Source: Chytridium lagenaria (lineage: Eukaryota > Chytridiomycota > Chytridiomycetes > Chytridiales > Chytridiaceae). From it: DNA of 64,000 bases. Shown in pieces: positions 13,001-28,000 of the stretch. A program made the position numbers and the translations under genes. Location: the NCBI GenBank assembly GCA_025449115.1, contig JAHLKC010000179.1, forward strand, positions 1-64,000, written 5' to 3'. How positions within the stretch are numbered: position 1 is the stretch's first letter; each line of letters begins with the position of its first letter. The notes under the pieces are model-generated. The model did no database searches. It was not told where the DNA came from and saw only the letters and a list, made by a program, of their open reading frames with translations.

Positions 13001-16000
13001 CTCCTCATTCATGTCATAAGCGTAGGGATGTGGGGGTGGGAGATAAGGCATTGGCGCAAACTCATAATATGTGGGTACAAATTCAGGAGCCGCGGGATTG
13101 AGCGACGCACCGGAATCAAATACGGGAATGAAAACAGGTGCATCCAAGTTAAAAAGCGGCCTTAACGGGGGACGACGAATGGTCGCTAGACTTCGAAGAC
13201 CCACAGCACGTAGACCCAGAAGGTGACGAAGGGGGCTCCTCAGGAACAACGGCAACGGCGATCTCGTCCGAATCATGTTGCTCAGACGCAAATGTCTCTT
13301 CACTAACAACCTCCGGAACGGCCATAGGAATATCCACCTTGACCGATTCCGTGGGCAGGTCCACATCCAAAGGTATCTGAACAGGCTCCTCTAACACTTC
13401 AACGTCGTGATTAACGTCCTCCTGCTTTCCGCTGACGACAGTTGAAACTGGGGCATCTGCCACAGCAACAGCATCCGCCTCAACCTCCTTGACGGGTACA
13501 ATGGCAGGTAGTATAAAAGCTAGCTCACTGCTAGCGGGAAGAGGAGACTCGTATCGTAACATTTGAAAAGCGTAAACCTTAGCAACGTCGTTCTTATCAC
13601 ATGAAAAGAGAACCTTGGCGTTCTCCTGCTTTACGATATCAACCGTGGGAGCTGGGGCATCTGCCACGGCAACTGGCACGGCAACATCCACCTCAGCCTC
13701 GACGTTGATGGGTACAACGGCAGGTAGCGCAAACGCTAGCTCACTGCCAACTGGAATAGGAGACTCGTGCCGTAATGCTTGAAAAGCGTAGACATTATCA
13801 ATATCATGCTTGTCGCATGAAAAGAGCACCTCGACGTCCTCTTGCCTTTCGCTAACGACCTTGGAAACCGCTTCGTTAGACTTTGAGGTCCCAAGGCACG
13901 TGGTCTCAGAGGGTGAAAAGGAGGGCTCCTCAGGAATAACAGCAGAGGCGATCTTGTCAGCGTCAGGTTGATCACATACAGAGGTCTCTTTGCTGGTAAC
14001 CTCCGGCACCGGAGAATTCACCTCTTTCATGGACACGTCCACAACAACAGGTGTCTGAACAGGTGCCTTGTCGGATGAAACCTTGACGTCCTGGTTTTCG
14101 CTGACGACCTTGGGATTGGGGGGATCAGCCACGACCTCAGACTCCTTGATAGGTGCCGTGACGGGTAGCTCACGGGTGACTGCAGCAGGAGAGGCTAGGA
14201 CTGATGGTTTTCGAGATTTTTTTGACGAGAGTTTGCGAGAGAGTTTCTTGGGGCCTCGCATCGGTGCCAGCATGTAAGCGAGTGCGGCAGTTCCTGCGAT
14301 CGCAACGACACCGAGCTGCAATGCATGCACCCCAGGTCGGGTCGCCCAAGAACTCCAGCCCGCCAATCCGGTGGACATTATTTCGTAATTAGACTATCCA
14401 AGAATGAGGAGGGAGATGAAGAGGACTGTCGAGGCTGATGTATAAATCGTTGTGATGTTGAGGTCGTTGAAGGTTGAGAGATGGAATGTGTGGGTTTAGG
14501 TTCGATGAATGCTTTGTGTGGGTTGTGGAAGTGGTGAAGCTGAATGAGGATGATTTGAACTGAATTGAAAAGAAAAAAAAGGAGCAAAAAAAAAAAAAAA
14601 AAAAAAGTTTGTAAATTCTTGATCTCAAAGCCGAACAACAAAGTTCAGGAGGGTTATGAATTTGAGGTCAGCGAATATAAATAAGGGGGGAGTGTTGGAT
14701 GTTGATGTTGATGCTGACGTTGATGTTGATGTTACGGGGGGGAAGGGGGTGTTGGTGGTTGTGTGTTAATGTTGATTGTTTTTCTTTTCCAATTTCTTTT
14801 ATAACTTTTCAATTTACGTTATGGAGAAAGTACTGAAAAAACAAAACCAAAACAGGAGATATTTGAATATGGATAATTTAAAAGTAAACAAATAATTCTA
14901 TGATGTATTTCTGATTGATTGATACTGCTGGACTAAGTCAAAGTAAAATCCCTTCTTTTATTTACTTTTCTGAAAAAACGTCTCCCTTCAAAAAATGTTT
15001 TAAACTTGACCAACCAGAGGGGGAAAAAACAAAACCTGAAACATAAACAAAATCCTCTAAAAATGGAAATAAAAAAACCCCCCCTTGATCGTAAGCAGCT
15101 TGAAACGCGGATAAGGAAACCATCAATATTCAATGTGTACATGGTGTGTATTCGTTACTTTCGATGTATCTGTAACAAGTTTTCCTTCTCACTATTTACA
15201 ATCATGACGTTCAATTGTCGCAACTAGACATGCAACAAGTGTTATGTTGTTCTGTTAAACCGTATGATGCATGACACGTACTCCAGACAGTCGGAGTCGA
15301 TTTAAGGTTAAAGTGTGCTTATAGAGAAACCGCTCTATTATAAAATGCTTACGTATTCTCATCCAAAGGAAAGCAATGGGACCATTTCAGTATTTCGGCT
15401 TATGTGCATCGAGGCACGGCTAGCCTTTCTCTGCATCAATATTATCAGAAAAGCTTTTTTTTGTTTTCCAGAGACACGCTATAATTTAGGAAAACTATAT
15501 TTCTGTAGTAGAAATAATCAAGATTAAAGTGCTTCCATTGCCTTATAACAACACGACCGCAGATGGTAAAAGGAATGAAATTTGAAGGGCCAGTATAGCG
15601 CCTTGCATTGGCGAAGTAGTCAAACTAATAATTGATGGCGGGTTATTGACTCGTAAACTAACATTTTCCATACAGTTCATACATTTGCAGTCGGCATTAA
15701 CAAATACATCATATGCAACTTACTTACTGCATTCGGAGCAAGTAGCTAACGCATATGCTGTTGAAGGTATACAGTTCCAGATATTTTTCCGCTTGTAGAA
15801 CCCAAGAGAACATGATTCACCATGTCTTTTTGAGAGGCTTCCTGAAGAAGTGGTGGTGACTTCACTAGCCCCGCTGATAGTAAGCTCAAAAGACCTCTTC
15901 ACACTCTCTCAAACCAGTCGCCGTCTAAGAAACATTTTTCTCCTCTAAGCTTTCTCACCGTCGACTCTAAAGAGTACCCGATTCCAAAAATCCTACACCT

Positions 16001-19000
16001 TCTAAAAAGCATCCCAAACGTTCCTCATGTCCAAACCCTAATATTGACCAAACAAGATGACAAAACAGCATCTTTAGCACTGGAGCTCATCAACCTCGTT
16101 GGCGCTAATCTGGAACATCTCACCTTGCATCAAGAAGACCTAGAACAAGTGGACAACTTGAACCCTGTCCTCGTTGGCGCTCTTCATCTTTGCAGGAATC
16201 TCCGTTCCTTGGACCTTTACCTCGGTGACGGGAGCTTGGAATGGTGGGCCTTTGGTGGCAGCATCCAACTGGGTGACGCTATCGGCAAGCTCTCCAACCT
16301 TGTAGGATTATCTGTTACCTGCAACTTCAATGAAGACGATGATGGCTACGGTGACGCTTTAGACGTGATGCAACAATCGCCCAGCTTTTGGGTGAGATGC
16401 CTTCAAAACCTCAACGCTGGTCAGTTGACAGAAAAGCTTGGTGTGCAGATGGGTGAACATGAGGACATGATGGAGGTTATTGATTTGATTACCAACCAGA
16501 ACGCCGTCAAAGAGTTGAGCATGACCTCCCCTGCGACCAACGTTTACTTGAAGGACGTGGAAGAGGCGGAGGAGAGTAGGCTCTTTTCTGATTTTGCCCG
16601 ACTTGAGAAACTTCAGGTCACCATCATCGGGCTCGTCTTTTTCATTCCAGCATTTCCTCATCTCGAAAACCTTCGTCATCTTGTTATAAGCAATGTCGAA
16701 CACGATGAAGCATGGGTTTCTGCACACCTCAAAAACACTATCAAGTCAGGTTTTTTAAGCCGCCTTGAGAGTCTGAGTTTACCTCTGACAATGTATCCTG
16801 CAAAGGACTTTGCGTTTGAGTTTTTCCAACTGCTCGGGGCTGGAAACGCTCTGAAGTGCTTCAGTATAACCTGCCTTGAATATGAGGAAGATTTCGACAA
16901 GGACGCAACAGCATTACCCAATTTGGATGAGATTCTACAGAGCTTGTCTCCCTCCTCCACCATTGAATCCATTCACCTCAACATACATTTGCCCGATTCA
17001 ACGTTCCTTCTTCTCGCGGGTTTCATTGCGCGTTGTGAAAACCTTCAAAACCTCAACATCACGGTCAACGCTCGTTTCAATGTTATAAACAATGTCGTAG
17101 ATCAGTACACGTTCCTTTCCAACATCCTGTCAACCCCTCGCCTCCATTCTCTCTCACTGCCCTTCCCCATCTCCTCACATCAGCTAAACGTGATGGACGC
17201 CTTACTTTCCCAACAATCGCCCAAACCTCCCCTTACCAATATAACGCTGATGCTCTCCAACGATCTCACCGCCCTCCCGATCCTCCCCGCATTTCTCCAC
17301 ACCCACCACATCAAATCCTTAACGCTCAACATGCAACTAACCCGTCACAACTTTTCCCCAAAACTCATTTCATTCCTGGACGCCCTCACGGTCAATCCGG
17401 CGTCAATCTTAAGGTCTTTTACGTTGGATGGAGTGGATCCTGACGCTTTCAAGGAGGTGCATTGCTGTTATGAGGCGTTGGGAAGGTTTTTGGGAGGTGC
17501 TGAGAGGTTGGAGAGGTTTCGGCTTTTTGGACTTGATTTGGAGAAGGAGGAGATGGAGCTTGTTGAGGGGGTGGATCGAAGCAGGGAGGAGAGGGGGTAT
17601 CGGAAGCTTGATGTTTTTATGAGGGAATAAATATATGGGAGGTGCTAGGTGTATTTCTGAGTATTTTTTATTAATAAAACTGCTGTATAGGCACCAGATT
17701 CTATTGAAACTCTTACCACATCTACGGAGTAGGAGGCCGTATTTTCACATATCTCCGTTAGAAAACAAATCATATCGGCGGATTAACGGGTGAAAGGAAG
17801 AGTTTTTTATTCCTCACAACATACGTCTAGTTACGCCCGTCAAGAAAATGGGGTAGCGGTTACTATAAACTGGGTTGAGGAAGTAAAGCAAGGGGGAGTA
17901 GGGCACTGACTTTCAAGAAAGCGATGCCGAACAGGAGAGGAGTCCATGGACTAGGATGAATGAAGTAAAAGCCTCTGGGCGGTGGTTGTACTCAGGTGCT
18001 TTTGGCGAGAATGGGGCAAACATACAATCCCTCCAACAAAAAACACAAAGAGAATAACGCGAAACTTATATTTCATCAAACTTTAATGTAACAAATGATA
18101 ACAGATATGGATAACTGCAACCACACTTCCGACATTCAGATAAGATGAAAACCAAAATTCCCTTCACTCATCCATCCAAAACGACACCCCCTTCCGCCGT
18201 TCCAAGACAGGACTCCCATGTTTCAAAACAGGACTTTCCGGTGGCGACGCACACACCTTTGTCCCCACATTCAACCGTCTCGGCACCGTCATGACGACAT
18301 TCTCCTGTACATCCAATTTCGGTAAAGCACTCTGTCCCTGCTCATGATTAATCAAAAAAGGCGATTCACCCAAAATGGTTGGTCGTTGCGGTGCAGACGT
18401 GACGACGGAAAGACTTCCCCAACGTCTTGGTTCCCGGTGTTCCAGTTGCGCGACAAGGTTTTTTCGGGTGACGATTCCCACGAGATAGCCTAAAGCGTCG
18501 ACGACGAGGACGTGACGGACGCCGAGTTGACGGACAATGTGGTAGACTTTATCGGCGGATGCGTCGTCGCGGACGATGGTTGGGGAGATGTTGTGGATGG
18601 AGGAGATGTCGATTGGGGTTGTGGGGGGAGGTAATTGAGGTCGGTGTCACGGTAGGGCTGTGGGGAAGGGGAGAACCATGAGAGATGTAGTCTTGAGAAG
18701 AAGGGTTTTGGGGTTGATGACGTGCGAGCGGGGAGGGTTTTAAGGGGATCGATGGGATCAGGGGAGAGGGTTGATGATGAGGATGTGGAGGTGAGGTATG
18801 GATCGAGGGAAGCAGGTGTTGGGACGGGGAGAATACGTTCAGATTTGATGGATTCCGAGTCTTCCACAATGGAGGATTCTGATGTCAAGTTCATCATATC
18901 TCCAATTCTTTTCAAGGATTGCTCGTGTTGGGCTTGACGACGTTCAGCCACCATTCCCTCCATCAACGCTGTTAAGCTGGTTCGATGCACCATCCCAATA

Positions 19001-22000
19001 GGTCGTAACTTGATGCGTTGACCATGATTACCGTGAACATGATCATGAGGGGACATGATACCGTCATACCCCAACGACCGACCGGATCGAATACTACCAG
19101 CAGAAACAGGGCTCACGAAGCCCCCATCATCTTCCACAACCTCTTCTCTGACAACAGCAAAACCATGATGTTTGGTTTCGAGACACCTTTTGGCATCCTC
19201 CACGGTCCCCCGTTCGCGTAAACACACGACCCCACCCATCTTTGCGACGCTCGACACGGGGATGGTGCGGAGTTTGTGGTCGGGTTCATGTGGAAGGAAG
19301 AGCACGCCGAGACCTTTCATTTCGGTGTGGTAGAGGGAGGAACCGCCAAGATGAAAGTAGTGGAGGAAGGTGGTGGTGAATGTTGCGGTGAGGGAAACGA
19401 TGAGGAGGGGGGTGAGGTTATCAATGTCGCCGGTAAGTTCTAGGGTGATGACGGTGACGGTGAGGGCGAGACGAGAGGTGCCAGACCATAACGCGGACAT
19501 TCCGATCATAGCTTTTGTGAAAATGAACAGAGGTATTAGTCAATTTCGTACGAGAACGTAACCAAACCCTAAGACCACGCGAAAAACAACTAGAAAAAGG
19601 ACAAATAAAGCAACCAAAGAACAGAATTTCAAAGATTTAACTACAATGTGTAAGAAAAAATACGTCCAAATCCCACTTTCAAAGACTGATCTACAATATG
19701 TAAGAAAACGAAACCCAAATTCCACTTTCAAAGAGAAAACCGATAACCTCACAAACCATAAACCAAAACCCAAGCTTTATCCCGAACAAGGCACTACAGA
19801 CAAAAAAATAAAAAGAAAAGAAAAAAAGCTCTTTTTTTTTTCTTTCAAGAAAGGTCGAGGGGAAAAATAACTTCATCCTAAAGCTCAAAGCAATGTAGAC
19901 AAAAAGATAGTAGAACAGAGATGAAGAAATCAAAGAAAAAGAAACTCTTTCGAAAAAAAAACGTTAAGGAAAAATACGGGGAAACTCACCAAAGAGCCCT
20001 GGATCAATCAACGTCCTCCCCCTCCCCCCTTTAACACTATTCACCAACAACCCCACAAGCCGACCCCCCACCGCCCCCAAGATCAGATTCGGTATAACAA
20101 GATCCGTGGGCAACGCAATATAATAAGTCATCAAACTGCACGTCAAATAAAGTACCAAAAACACAGCCAGGACTTTCGGGGAGAACAATCCCCACACGCC
20201 TCTTCGCAGCAACAGCCGGAGTTGTTTATCCGGTGTAGCAAACAAGAGGGTTCGAAGAGGATGATAGCAGGTGGATGCGGTTTCCTCGGTTTTAGAGCCT
20301 TCGGCGTCGGTGATGAGGTATAAGATGAGACCGGGATCGGCGAGGAGGGTTGGAATGAGGGAGGAGAGGGGGGAGGTGGAGTTGAGTTCTTTGGGAGGTA
20401 TTTGCTTTTTGGTTTTGGTTTGACGACGAATCCGCCGCGACGATGGAGGGTTTGGAGGAGAGGGAGGGGGTTGGGGTGGGAGGGGGTGAGGAGGAGGGTG
20501 GTGGTGAGGGTGGTGGGATCGAGGGTTGTGTCAGGGGGGTAGAGGGTGGGGAGGAGGGAGGAGCGACGGGTGAGGTAGGGGGAGGTGTCGAGGTCGAGGG
20601 GGCCGAGGGTGGTGATGTTCAGGGTGGGGTTTTCGCGGATAACGCGGTAGCGGACGAGGTTCTTATTGGAGATAAAATGTTAGTTTGAAAAGTTGAAATG
20701 AATAGAAGTAGGAGTGGAGCGAAACTCAAAATACGGAGTATCATCAAAAACCAAGCCGATGGAACTTGAAATAAATTAAACACTCACATAAATGAAAAAC
20801 TTCATCACATTATTCGGCACACACACATTCGTAATGGTCTCCAAACAAGCCGAAAACACCTCCTCCCTCGCATCTGTCATGCTCTTAACACAAGCCGCCG
20901 GCATAGTCGGTTCAACATGTTCCAACGGCGTGCTCAAATCCACACAAGGATCCAACCCCTCAATCATAGGGACAAGCACGACCACCACGTTAGTGACAAC
21001 ACTGAGGAGGGCGACATCGAATAACCTGAAAAAGGCACGTTTCCACCATCGCGTGTCGAGAGAGATGGTGGCGGCGGGTTTGGTGGGGTTGAGGTAACGG
21101 ATTCGGAGGTTTTGGACTTTGGCGAGGAGGGTGTTCCAGAGTGTACCGAGGACAGCGGCGCCGAGACCTACGAGGATGTAGGTGAAGTAGTCGTAGATGG
21201 AGGGGTTGAGGGTGCATGTGGCTTCGACCTATGGAGAAGGGGGTATTAAAATTGGGAAAGGGCTATTGAGGAGAAGGGTGGCTTACGGGGTAGAGAGCGG
21301 GTTTGATGTACATGTCAGTGTCACTTTGGAGACCATTTCGGATAAAACTTGACAGAATAAGGTGACCAATGATCTAAGGGTGATATTTTAGCACGGTAGC
21401 TTGAACAATGTGATAATTTTACCGTAGAAAAGAGGGTTCGAATAAGCATTGATGGTTCATAAAATGATGTTGTTTCCTGGGTTTTAAACACGGTCAACCT
21501 TCACAAGCACCTTGGATTCCACAAACCTCCAATGCAAACATGACACCTCCCAACGGTGCTCTAAAGATCACAGTGATAGCGACGGCGGCTCCAATAGTTG
21601 CGAAAATGCGTAAACGTTGTTGTTCGAGAACATCGAGGAGGGCGTTCAGGGAAACTCTCTTTTTGAGGTCGGTGTTGGCAGAATCGAGATCTTGAGTTGT
21701 GATACCATCTATAAAGTAAAGCATTTGGTTAGATAAGGAAGGGTGGACTAGAAGTGAGGTATATAGAGTATCAGCTTGGCATAGTTTATGATTTTCACGG
21801 ATGTAATTATAGACTCGTCGTTGGCAAGGTTGCGTCGCGCAAGTGACTTTAAAGTAAAGCCCATCACTTATACGTCACGAGTACTCCGCAATCTCGCCTA
21901 TAACAATGATCGACATGATATCTAGACCCCTAGACTCGTCTTTGGGGGTAAATTTATCACTTGCTCGCTATGGCCCGTAAAATATATACTCACAAAATGT

Positions 22001-25000
22001 ATATCGGGTAAATGAAAAATTCCGCATGAGTCGCGTCAGAAAAATGGAGACGGCTGCACCTATATGACAATAAATTCCAACAAGAAATGAGAAAACCCCC
22101 CACAAAAAAAATAATAATAAATAAAATAAAAGAATAAAAACATGTAAAAAAAAATACAACACTTTACCAATTCTAGCCATAGGCCCATCAATTCCCGAAA
22201 ACAAACCACCAACAACGATACCAAAGGTGCCTAGATACCTGACAGCGGGCAATAAGAGGTTCCCGCCATTGATCGTCTGACTCCCATTAAGATAAGCAAT
22301 AACATCAGACATGCCACTCCCAATAGCGTCAGGAGCGAAAGCAATGATGAGGAAGGCGGGAATGAGTGTGACGATGAGGGAGGTCCATATGGCAATGGCG
22401 AGAGCTTCCAAGACTTTATTTTGGTGGACAAGGTCAGAGAAACGACGGATGCGGAGTTCACCGATGAGTTCTGTGCCGATAAAGAGACCGTAAAAGAGGG
22501 AGGCGATGATGAAGGTGATGATGGCGGCGAGGAGGTATTGGGTGAATTCTTGGAGGGCTAAGGTCTGACATGAAGGTTGGTTGTTTAGAAATTTTTAGGG
22601 TTAGTGAGACGCGGTGTGTGGGGGAGGTGTAGATATGAGAATGACTCTTTCAGAAGAATCTGATAACTCACGACATTGGTTTGGGTCTTGTAGTGTTTTC
22701 GCAAGAACTCGCCATCCGGTTCTTCAAAGTCGATTGTCTACAATAAATTACAAATGCCGGGGTAAAATAGTATGTCATCGAGAGGGGAGGGGAGTAAGAA
22801 ATATCAGTTATAATTCTGTCAAAGACATGCCGCGCTGTTATAAAGGTACCTCAAAGGCGTTGTGACTCCTGTGAATTCTTGCCCTCACAGAAGACTCTTT
22901 TCTCAAGGTCTTTGTTAGAGTGGGTTGTGGCGTTGTTGGAGTGTGAGGGGGTGCAGTAGTAGATGAACCTTGCGGTAGTTGTTGTTGTGGGTTAGCAGCA
23001 GCGGCAGTAGTAGTAGTGTTGAGGCTGTTGTTTCTGCTGCCAAAGAACTGCCGAGGTTGATGATGATGTTGATGATGATGCTGATGGTGAGGAGGAGGAA
23101 GAGGATGCGATGACATTTGGCTATACGACAGAGTTCCCAATCAATTCAATCAATCGAGGGGAGCAATAAAGAACGCTGAAGGGTGAAGCGCCGAGGTGGT
23201 TTCTGGCTGATGACGGTTGCTGATGGATGACGGTATGAATATGATGCAATGACGTGTTGAATGTATCTATATAAATATACAATAATTATAAATTACATAT
23301 GAAAAAGTCAAGCCTCTCTTTAAAACTCTTTAAAGTTTACATGCTACATTTGATTGGTCCGCATTGTGTTTAACATGTGAAGTAAAATCCCAAGAGATAT
23401 TATTATTATTCATAAATATTTGAAAATACAGAGTTCAATTGTTGAAAATTGCAGAGTTCAAAAACCTTTTGAATTTCACCAGAATATTTTATAATTTATG
23501 GATCCAAGCACAACCCTAATCCTATTGTCCCTGGTCAAAAGTAAGTTTGACCTTTCGGACATCCTAAAATAGTAAAAAGATTTCTGGAAAAAATGAATTA
23601 GAAAAGGAACCGAAAAGAATCTGCAGAAAGTGCTAAACGAGGGCCATCCCATCAACCCGTCCGTCCATCTCTTCAACCTCGCCACCAAGTCCTAAATAAC
23701 CACCCAACCCAGTTATCTCCGTCATCTTCTTTCGCTCGTCCATACATAACATCAAAGAAGGGTCATTGCATCGGGATACATCAGTTGGAGAAAACTGGCT
23801 GAAATCGGTGGAGGAGCTAAACAGCGCTTCCATAACCAAATACTCTGTGCATTGAAGGATTTATAAGAATGGAGGAAGCAGTAAGAGGGAGAGGGGTTAG
23901 GATAAAGATGAGCAAGAGGAGGACGAGTACAGCCTGCTTGTCACCACCAGCACCAACATCACCATCAGCAGCAGCACCACCCACTCTTCGGCTTCGGTCT
24001 CATCACCACCAGAAATCTTTCTCATCTATTTCGTCATCGCCACCACCATCACAACCATCACTTCCATTGTCCACAGCTGCAACATCACCAGCATCTTCTT
24101 TATTCTCTGTCGGATTATGCCCTTCGACACGACGCCCTTTACCGACATCGCATTCACTACGCCCCACCGCCCGCCCGATTCTCGCCATCGTGCTTGTCCT
24201 TTCTTGCATCCTCCTCTTCCCCGTCTCGTCACAATCCACCGACTCTTCCGATTCAGCCGTACAAGACACATCCCGGCCTTGGGGTAAATACAACCACCTC
24301 CTTACAGTTCGCCGCACACAACCACACTCACACCCTCTGATTCTTGATTTTAGATCACCTCGAGATCTATTTTCCCTTTCAACGAACGTCTTTCAACCAT
24401 GTCGAGTATGTCCACAGGATCCGCAGAATAGAACCATCTGCCCCACATACGACCAAGACTGCCCCGCAGGTGGTCTTCAGACCATTCACGTCAAAGCCTA
24501 CCAGCCTGTTCTCGTTGACTGGGCCTATGATAGGCAATACAAGTGGTTTCTCGAGTTCTACATCAAGGTATAACCTTCCTACTCTTTTCATTTTATGGTT
24601 GGGGCCTATATTTTTTGATGCGTGCGAAGCTAATCGGTTTAAAAGGACGCGGAAGGAAAAGAATATTACATTACCACCAGACCATTTGATGCCACCGTCA
24701 TTCCGTCTCCCGGTCGCTACTCTTTCCCTGTTCCATCCCTAGCCCCCGGACAATACCAATTTTGGCGTCGAGTGAGTATTAACCACAATTCTTGTATTGT
24801 TTCGAAAACATTTCCTTTTTTGGTCTGACTACCAAATTTAATTAGTACTTTGACCCGCACACCTCCGTCCCAACCGACTCTGACGCCCGCGTCACCCACA
24901 ATATCATTGTCGACGACCCTTCCATCGTCTGGCCATCCCTCATTGCCCCTACCCACCCCACACCAACCCCACCACCTCAACCGTCAACCCCACATCCTCC

Positions 25001-28000
25001 ACATCCTCCAGCACCTCCACCGACGGAACCTCAGGAAACATCACTGTCAACATCCGCGTCGTCATGATCGTCCTAGGAATCCTCGGCATCACCATCATCG
25101 CCATCGGCATCTTGGCCTACTTGAACGTCAGACGCATCTATAAAGCTAAAAGGGCTGCTGGGATGAAGCGGGACTCGCAAACACCTCCACCGATGAATCC
25201 TTGACGAGTCCCTGGTTATGGTTTCGGCGCGGAAAGGGCTCCCCTCAGGACTCTCCCAACTTAACAAAATCCCCCGTCACTGCCGCACTCTCATCCGCAA
25301 GTCCCAGCGGATACCTCCCCCGTCAAGTCACCGTCATCTCTCCGACCTCACCCCCCACATCCATCTCCCTTGGCCTACCTTCCCCCACCCTCCGCCTCCC
25401 CCATCTCCCCAACTTCCCCAATGCCCGTTTGGAACCCCATGCCAGACGCCTCCCAATACCCCTCTCTCGGTCGCAACTCTCTCCAGGAACGCGGTAGCGA
25501 CGCCTCAATCTATGGTGGCAGCACTGGTTGGATATCCGCATCATACCATCGCACATCCTTTAGCTCCCACCGACCCTCTTACCGCGCGCCATCGATCGCT
25601 TCTCGGATTTCAGGTGTACCGACGTATTACTCTGAACATCAGGGAAGCGTTATGTCACGGATGTCGCAGCGAGAGATATTCCGAGATTTCGCGTCGGAGC
25701 GTGATTCTGGGAGCGAGGAGGGAGTAGTAGTTGTAGCTGGGCCCGATGAGGAGGTGGATAAATGGACAGGAGAGATTGTTAAGAAGCGGAGTGGAGGTCG
25801 GTTACGTAGTGTGAGTGGGACGAGTCGGAGTGGTGTTGGGATGGAACGTAGTGGGAGCGTGAATTCGTTTTCGGGGACGAGGAGACCGGTATCTATTGGA
25901 GCTGGACGGGCTTTGAGTGTTGGAGTTGGAGGGAGTGGGAGAGGAGGGAGAGGGGGGTTGCCGGTTTATGGGAGTTTGGGGAGGCCGGGGAGTATGGGGG
26001 CTTGGAGTTCTTCGGCTGAGGCATGGTTTTCGGCGGAGGGGAGTGAAAAGAGGAGGTCGAATTTGTGGGGAGGTGAAGGTGGGGATGGGGAGAAGGCGGA
26101 GCAGGAGGAGGAGGAAGAAGAGGAGGATGAGAGTTGGAGACTTGAGGGGGAGGATGAGGAGGAGAGGAGGGAGAGGATGGAGAAGGAGGGTGGTGGAAAG
26201 ATGGAGAAGGGTGATGAGACATAATTATTATAATTTTTTTGGGATTTTTTTGTTGTTGTGGAAGACAGGAGTCTTTGTGTATATGTGTTGTTTTTGTTTC
26301 CTTTTTTTATTGTTAACGTATGGGATTATTCTTTTATTTTAGGGAGGTGATGTTTGAGATGGCTCCTGCAGTTTTTTTTGTGGGCAGTGATTTCCCTTTT
26401 TTCTTTCGGGTGGATGTTATGTATTTATTGCGTTTTGTAATGGGATGAAATGAAGAGTATTTTGAATGAGAAGAAGATTGTTGAACACGTTGGTTTCTGA
26501 TATTTGCTATCCTGATATTTGCTATCCATTTTTTTAAAGTTTGCTGCCCAAGAAACATTTCTGCGGCCCAAATACGGTAGTGAATATTCGGTAATCAATT
26601 ATAGTTGCTTGACAATTTCTCGAAACGGGATTGTCAAACCTTCAACGACACACAGATGATATCAGTCTCCATCGACCCTCTCCCCAACCATGACTCCCTC
26701 ATCCACGGCCACTGGGGTCTCGATGCCATCATCACCTTTGCAGGTCTAATTACCATCACTCCGCTAACAATCCGTCCTCCCCCGCTCACCCTCCACTCGG
26801 TCACCGTCACTGTCCGCGGTCGGATCTTCACGTCCAACGGCGACGCCCGCAAACACTCTCCATATGAATCCTTCACCTTCCTCACATTAGGACCATACGA
26901 TTTCTACAAGAATCATTACAGTGGCGCCTCCAAGTCTCGCATGTTGCAGTATGAACAGAGCAAGGAGTTTCAAATTGACGTGCCATTGAAGACGGTTGAG
27001 GAAGGGGTTTGGAGGGTGCCGTTTTGTTTTCCGATGGTGATGAATGGGAAGGGGGTGTTGTATCCGAGTGTTGAGGCGGCGAATCCAGAGTGGGGGTTTG
27101 GGGGACGGGTTGAGTATGATGTTTGTGGGGAGGTTGGGTATACTATGTCGAGGATGGTTGGATGGGTTGGGAGTGGGATGATGAGGGAGAGGGTAGTGGT
27201 TGAGAGGGGGTTTGAGGTGATCAAGTATGCGCCTGGGAGTTTGATTAGGGGTGTGAAAGGGGAAGGGAAGGTGTGGAGTCATTTTGATGTTGGTGGGGAA
27301 GAGGAGGAGATGAAGTTGAGGGCGTTGATTGAGTATGGGGTGAGAGTTGGGGAGATTTGTTTTGGGGCGGGGGATGTTGTTGGGGTTGGGTTTTGGGTGA
27401 GGCCGAGGAGGAAGGGGGTGAAGGTTGATGGGGTTAGGGTTTGGGTGGAGGAGATGCAAGGGGTTGGGGTTGAGATTAAGGGGGAGGAAGGGAGGGATTT
27501 GGGGGAGTTGATGGAGATGATGGCGGATACGACTTTGGGGAGGAAGTGGATGGTGAAGAAGGTGATGGGGTGGGAAGGAAAGGAGAAGGTGGAAGGGGAG
27601 TTTTGGAAAGAACGGGAGGTGAGTTATTTTTTTGTTTTTTGTTTGTGTTTTTTTTTGTTGTAAAATGGTGCGGGTTGCTTTATTGATGGTTTTGTTTTTT
27701 CGTCTTTGTTATATTTATGGTGCTTTATGTTTTCTACTGGAAGGCTTATTGTTAAATTTATCGTCGATGTTTGCTTTTGATGTACTTTTGTTGGATGATT
27801 TATCTTCTTTTTTGCTTGTTTGCGGGCTGACGTTTTTTCTATGCACTATTTTTTTTTTTTTTTTATGACGAAGCATTGTCTTGGAACGTTTTTTAACGTT
27901 TTACGCGCTATTTTTCTTTCACATGATGTTATGATATCTTTAAAACGTATTTTAACGTTTCTACCGCGCAGATCGCATTACAAGTCCCCCGCTCATGACC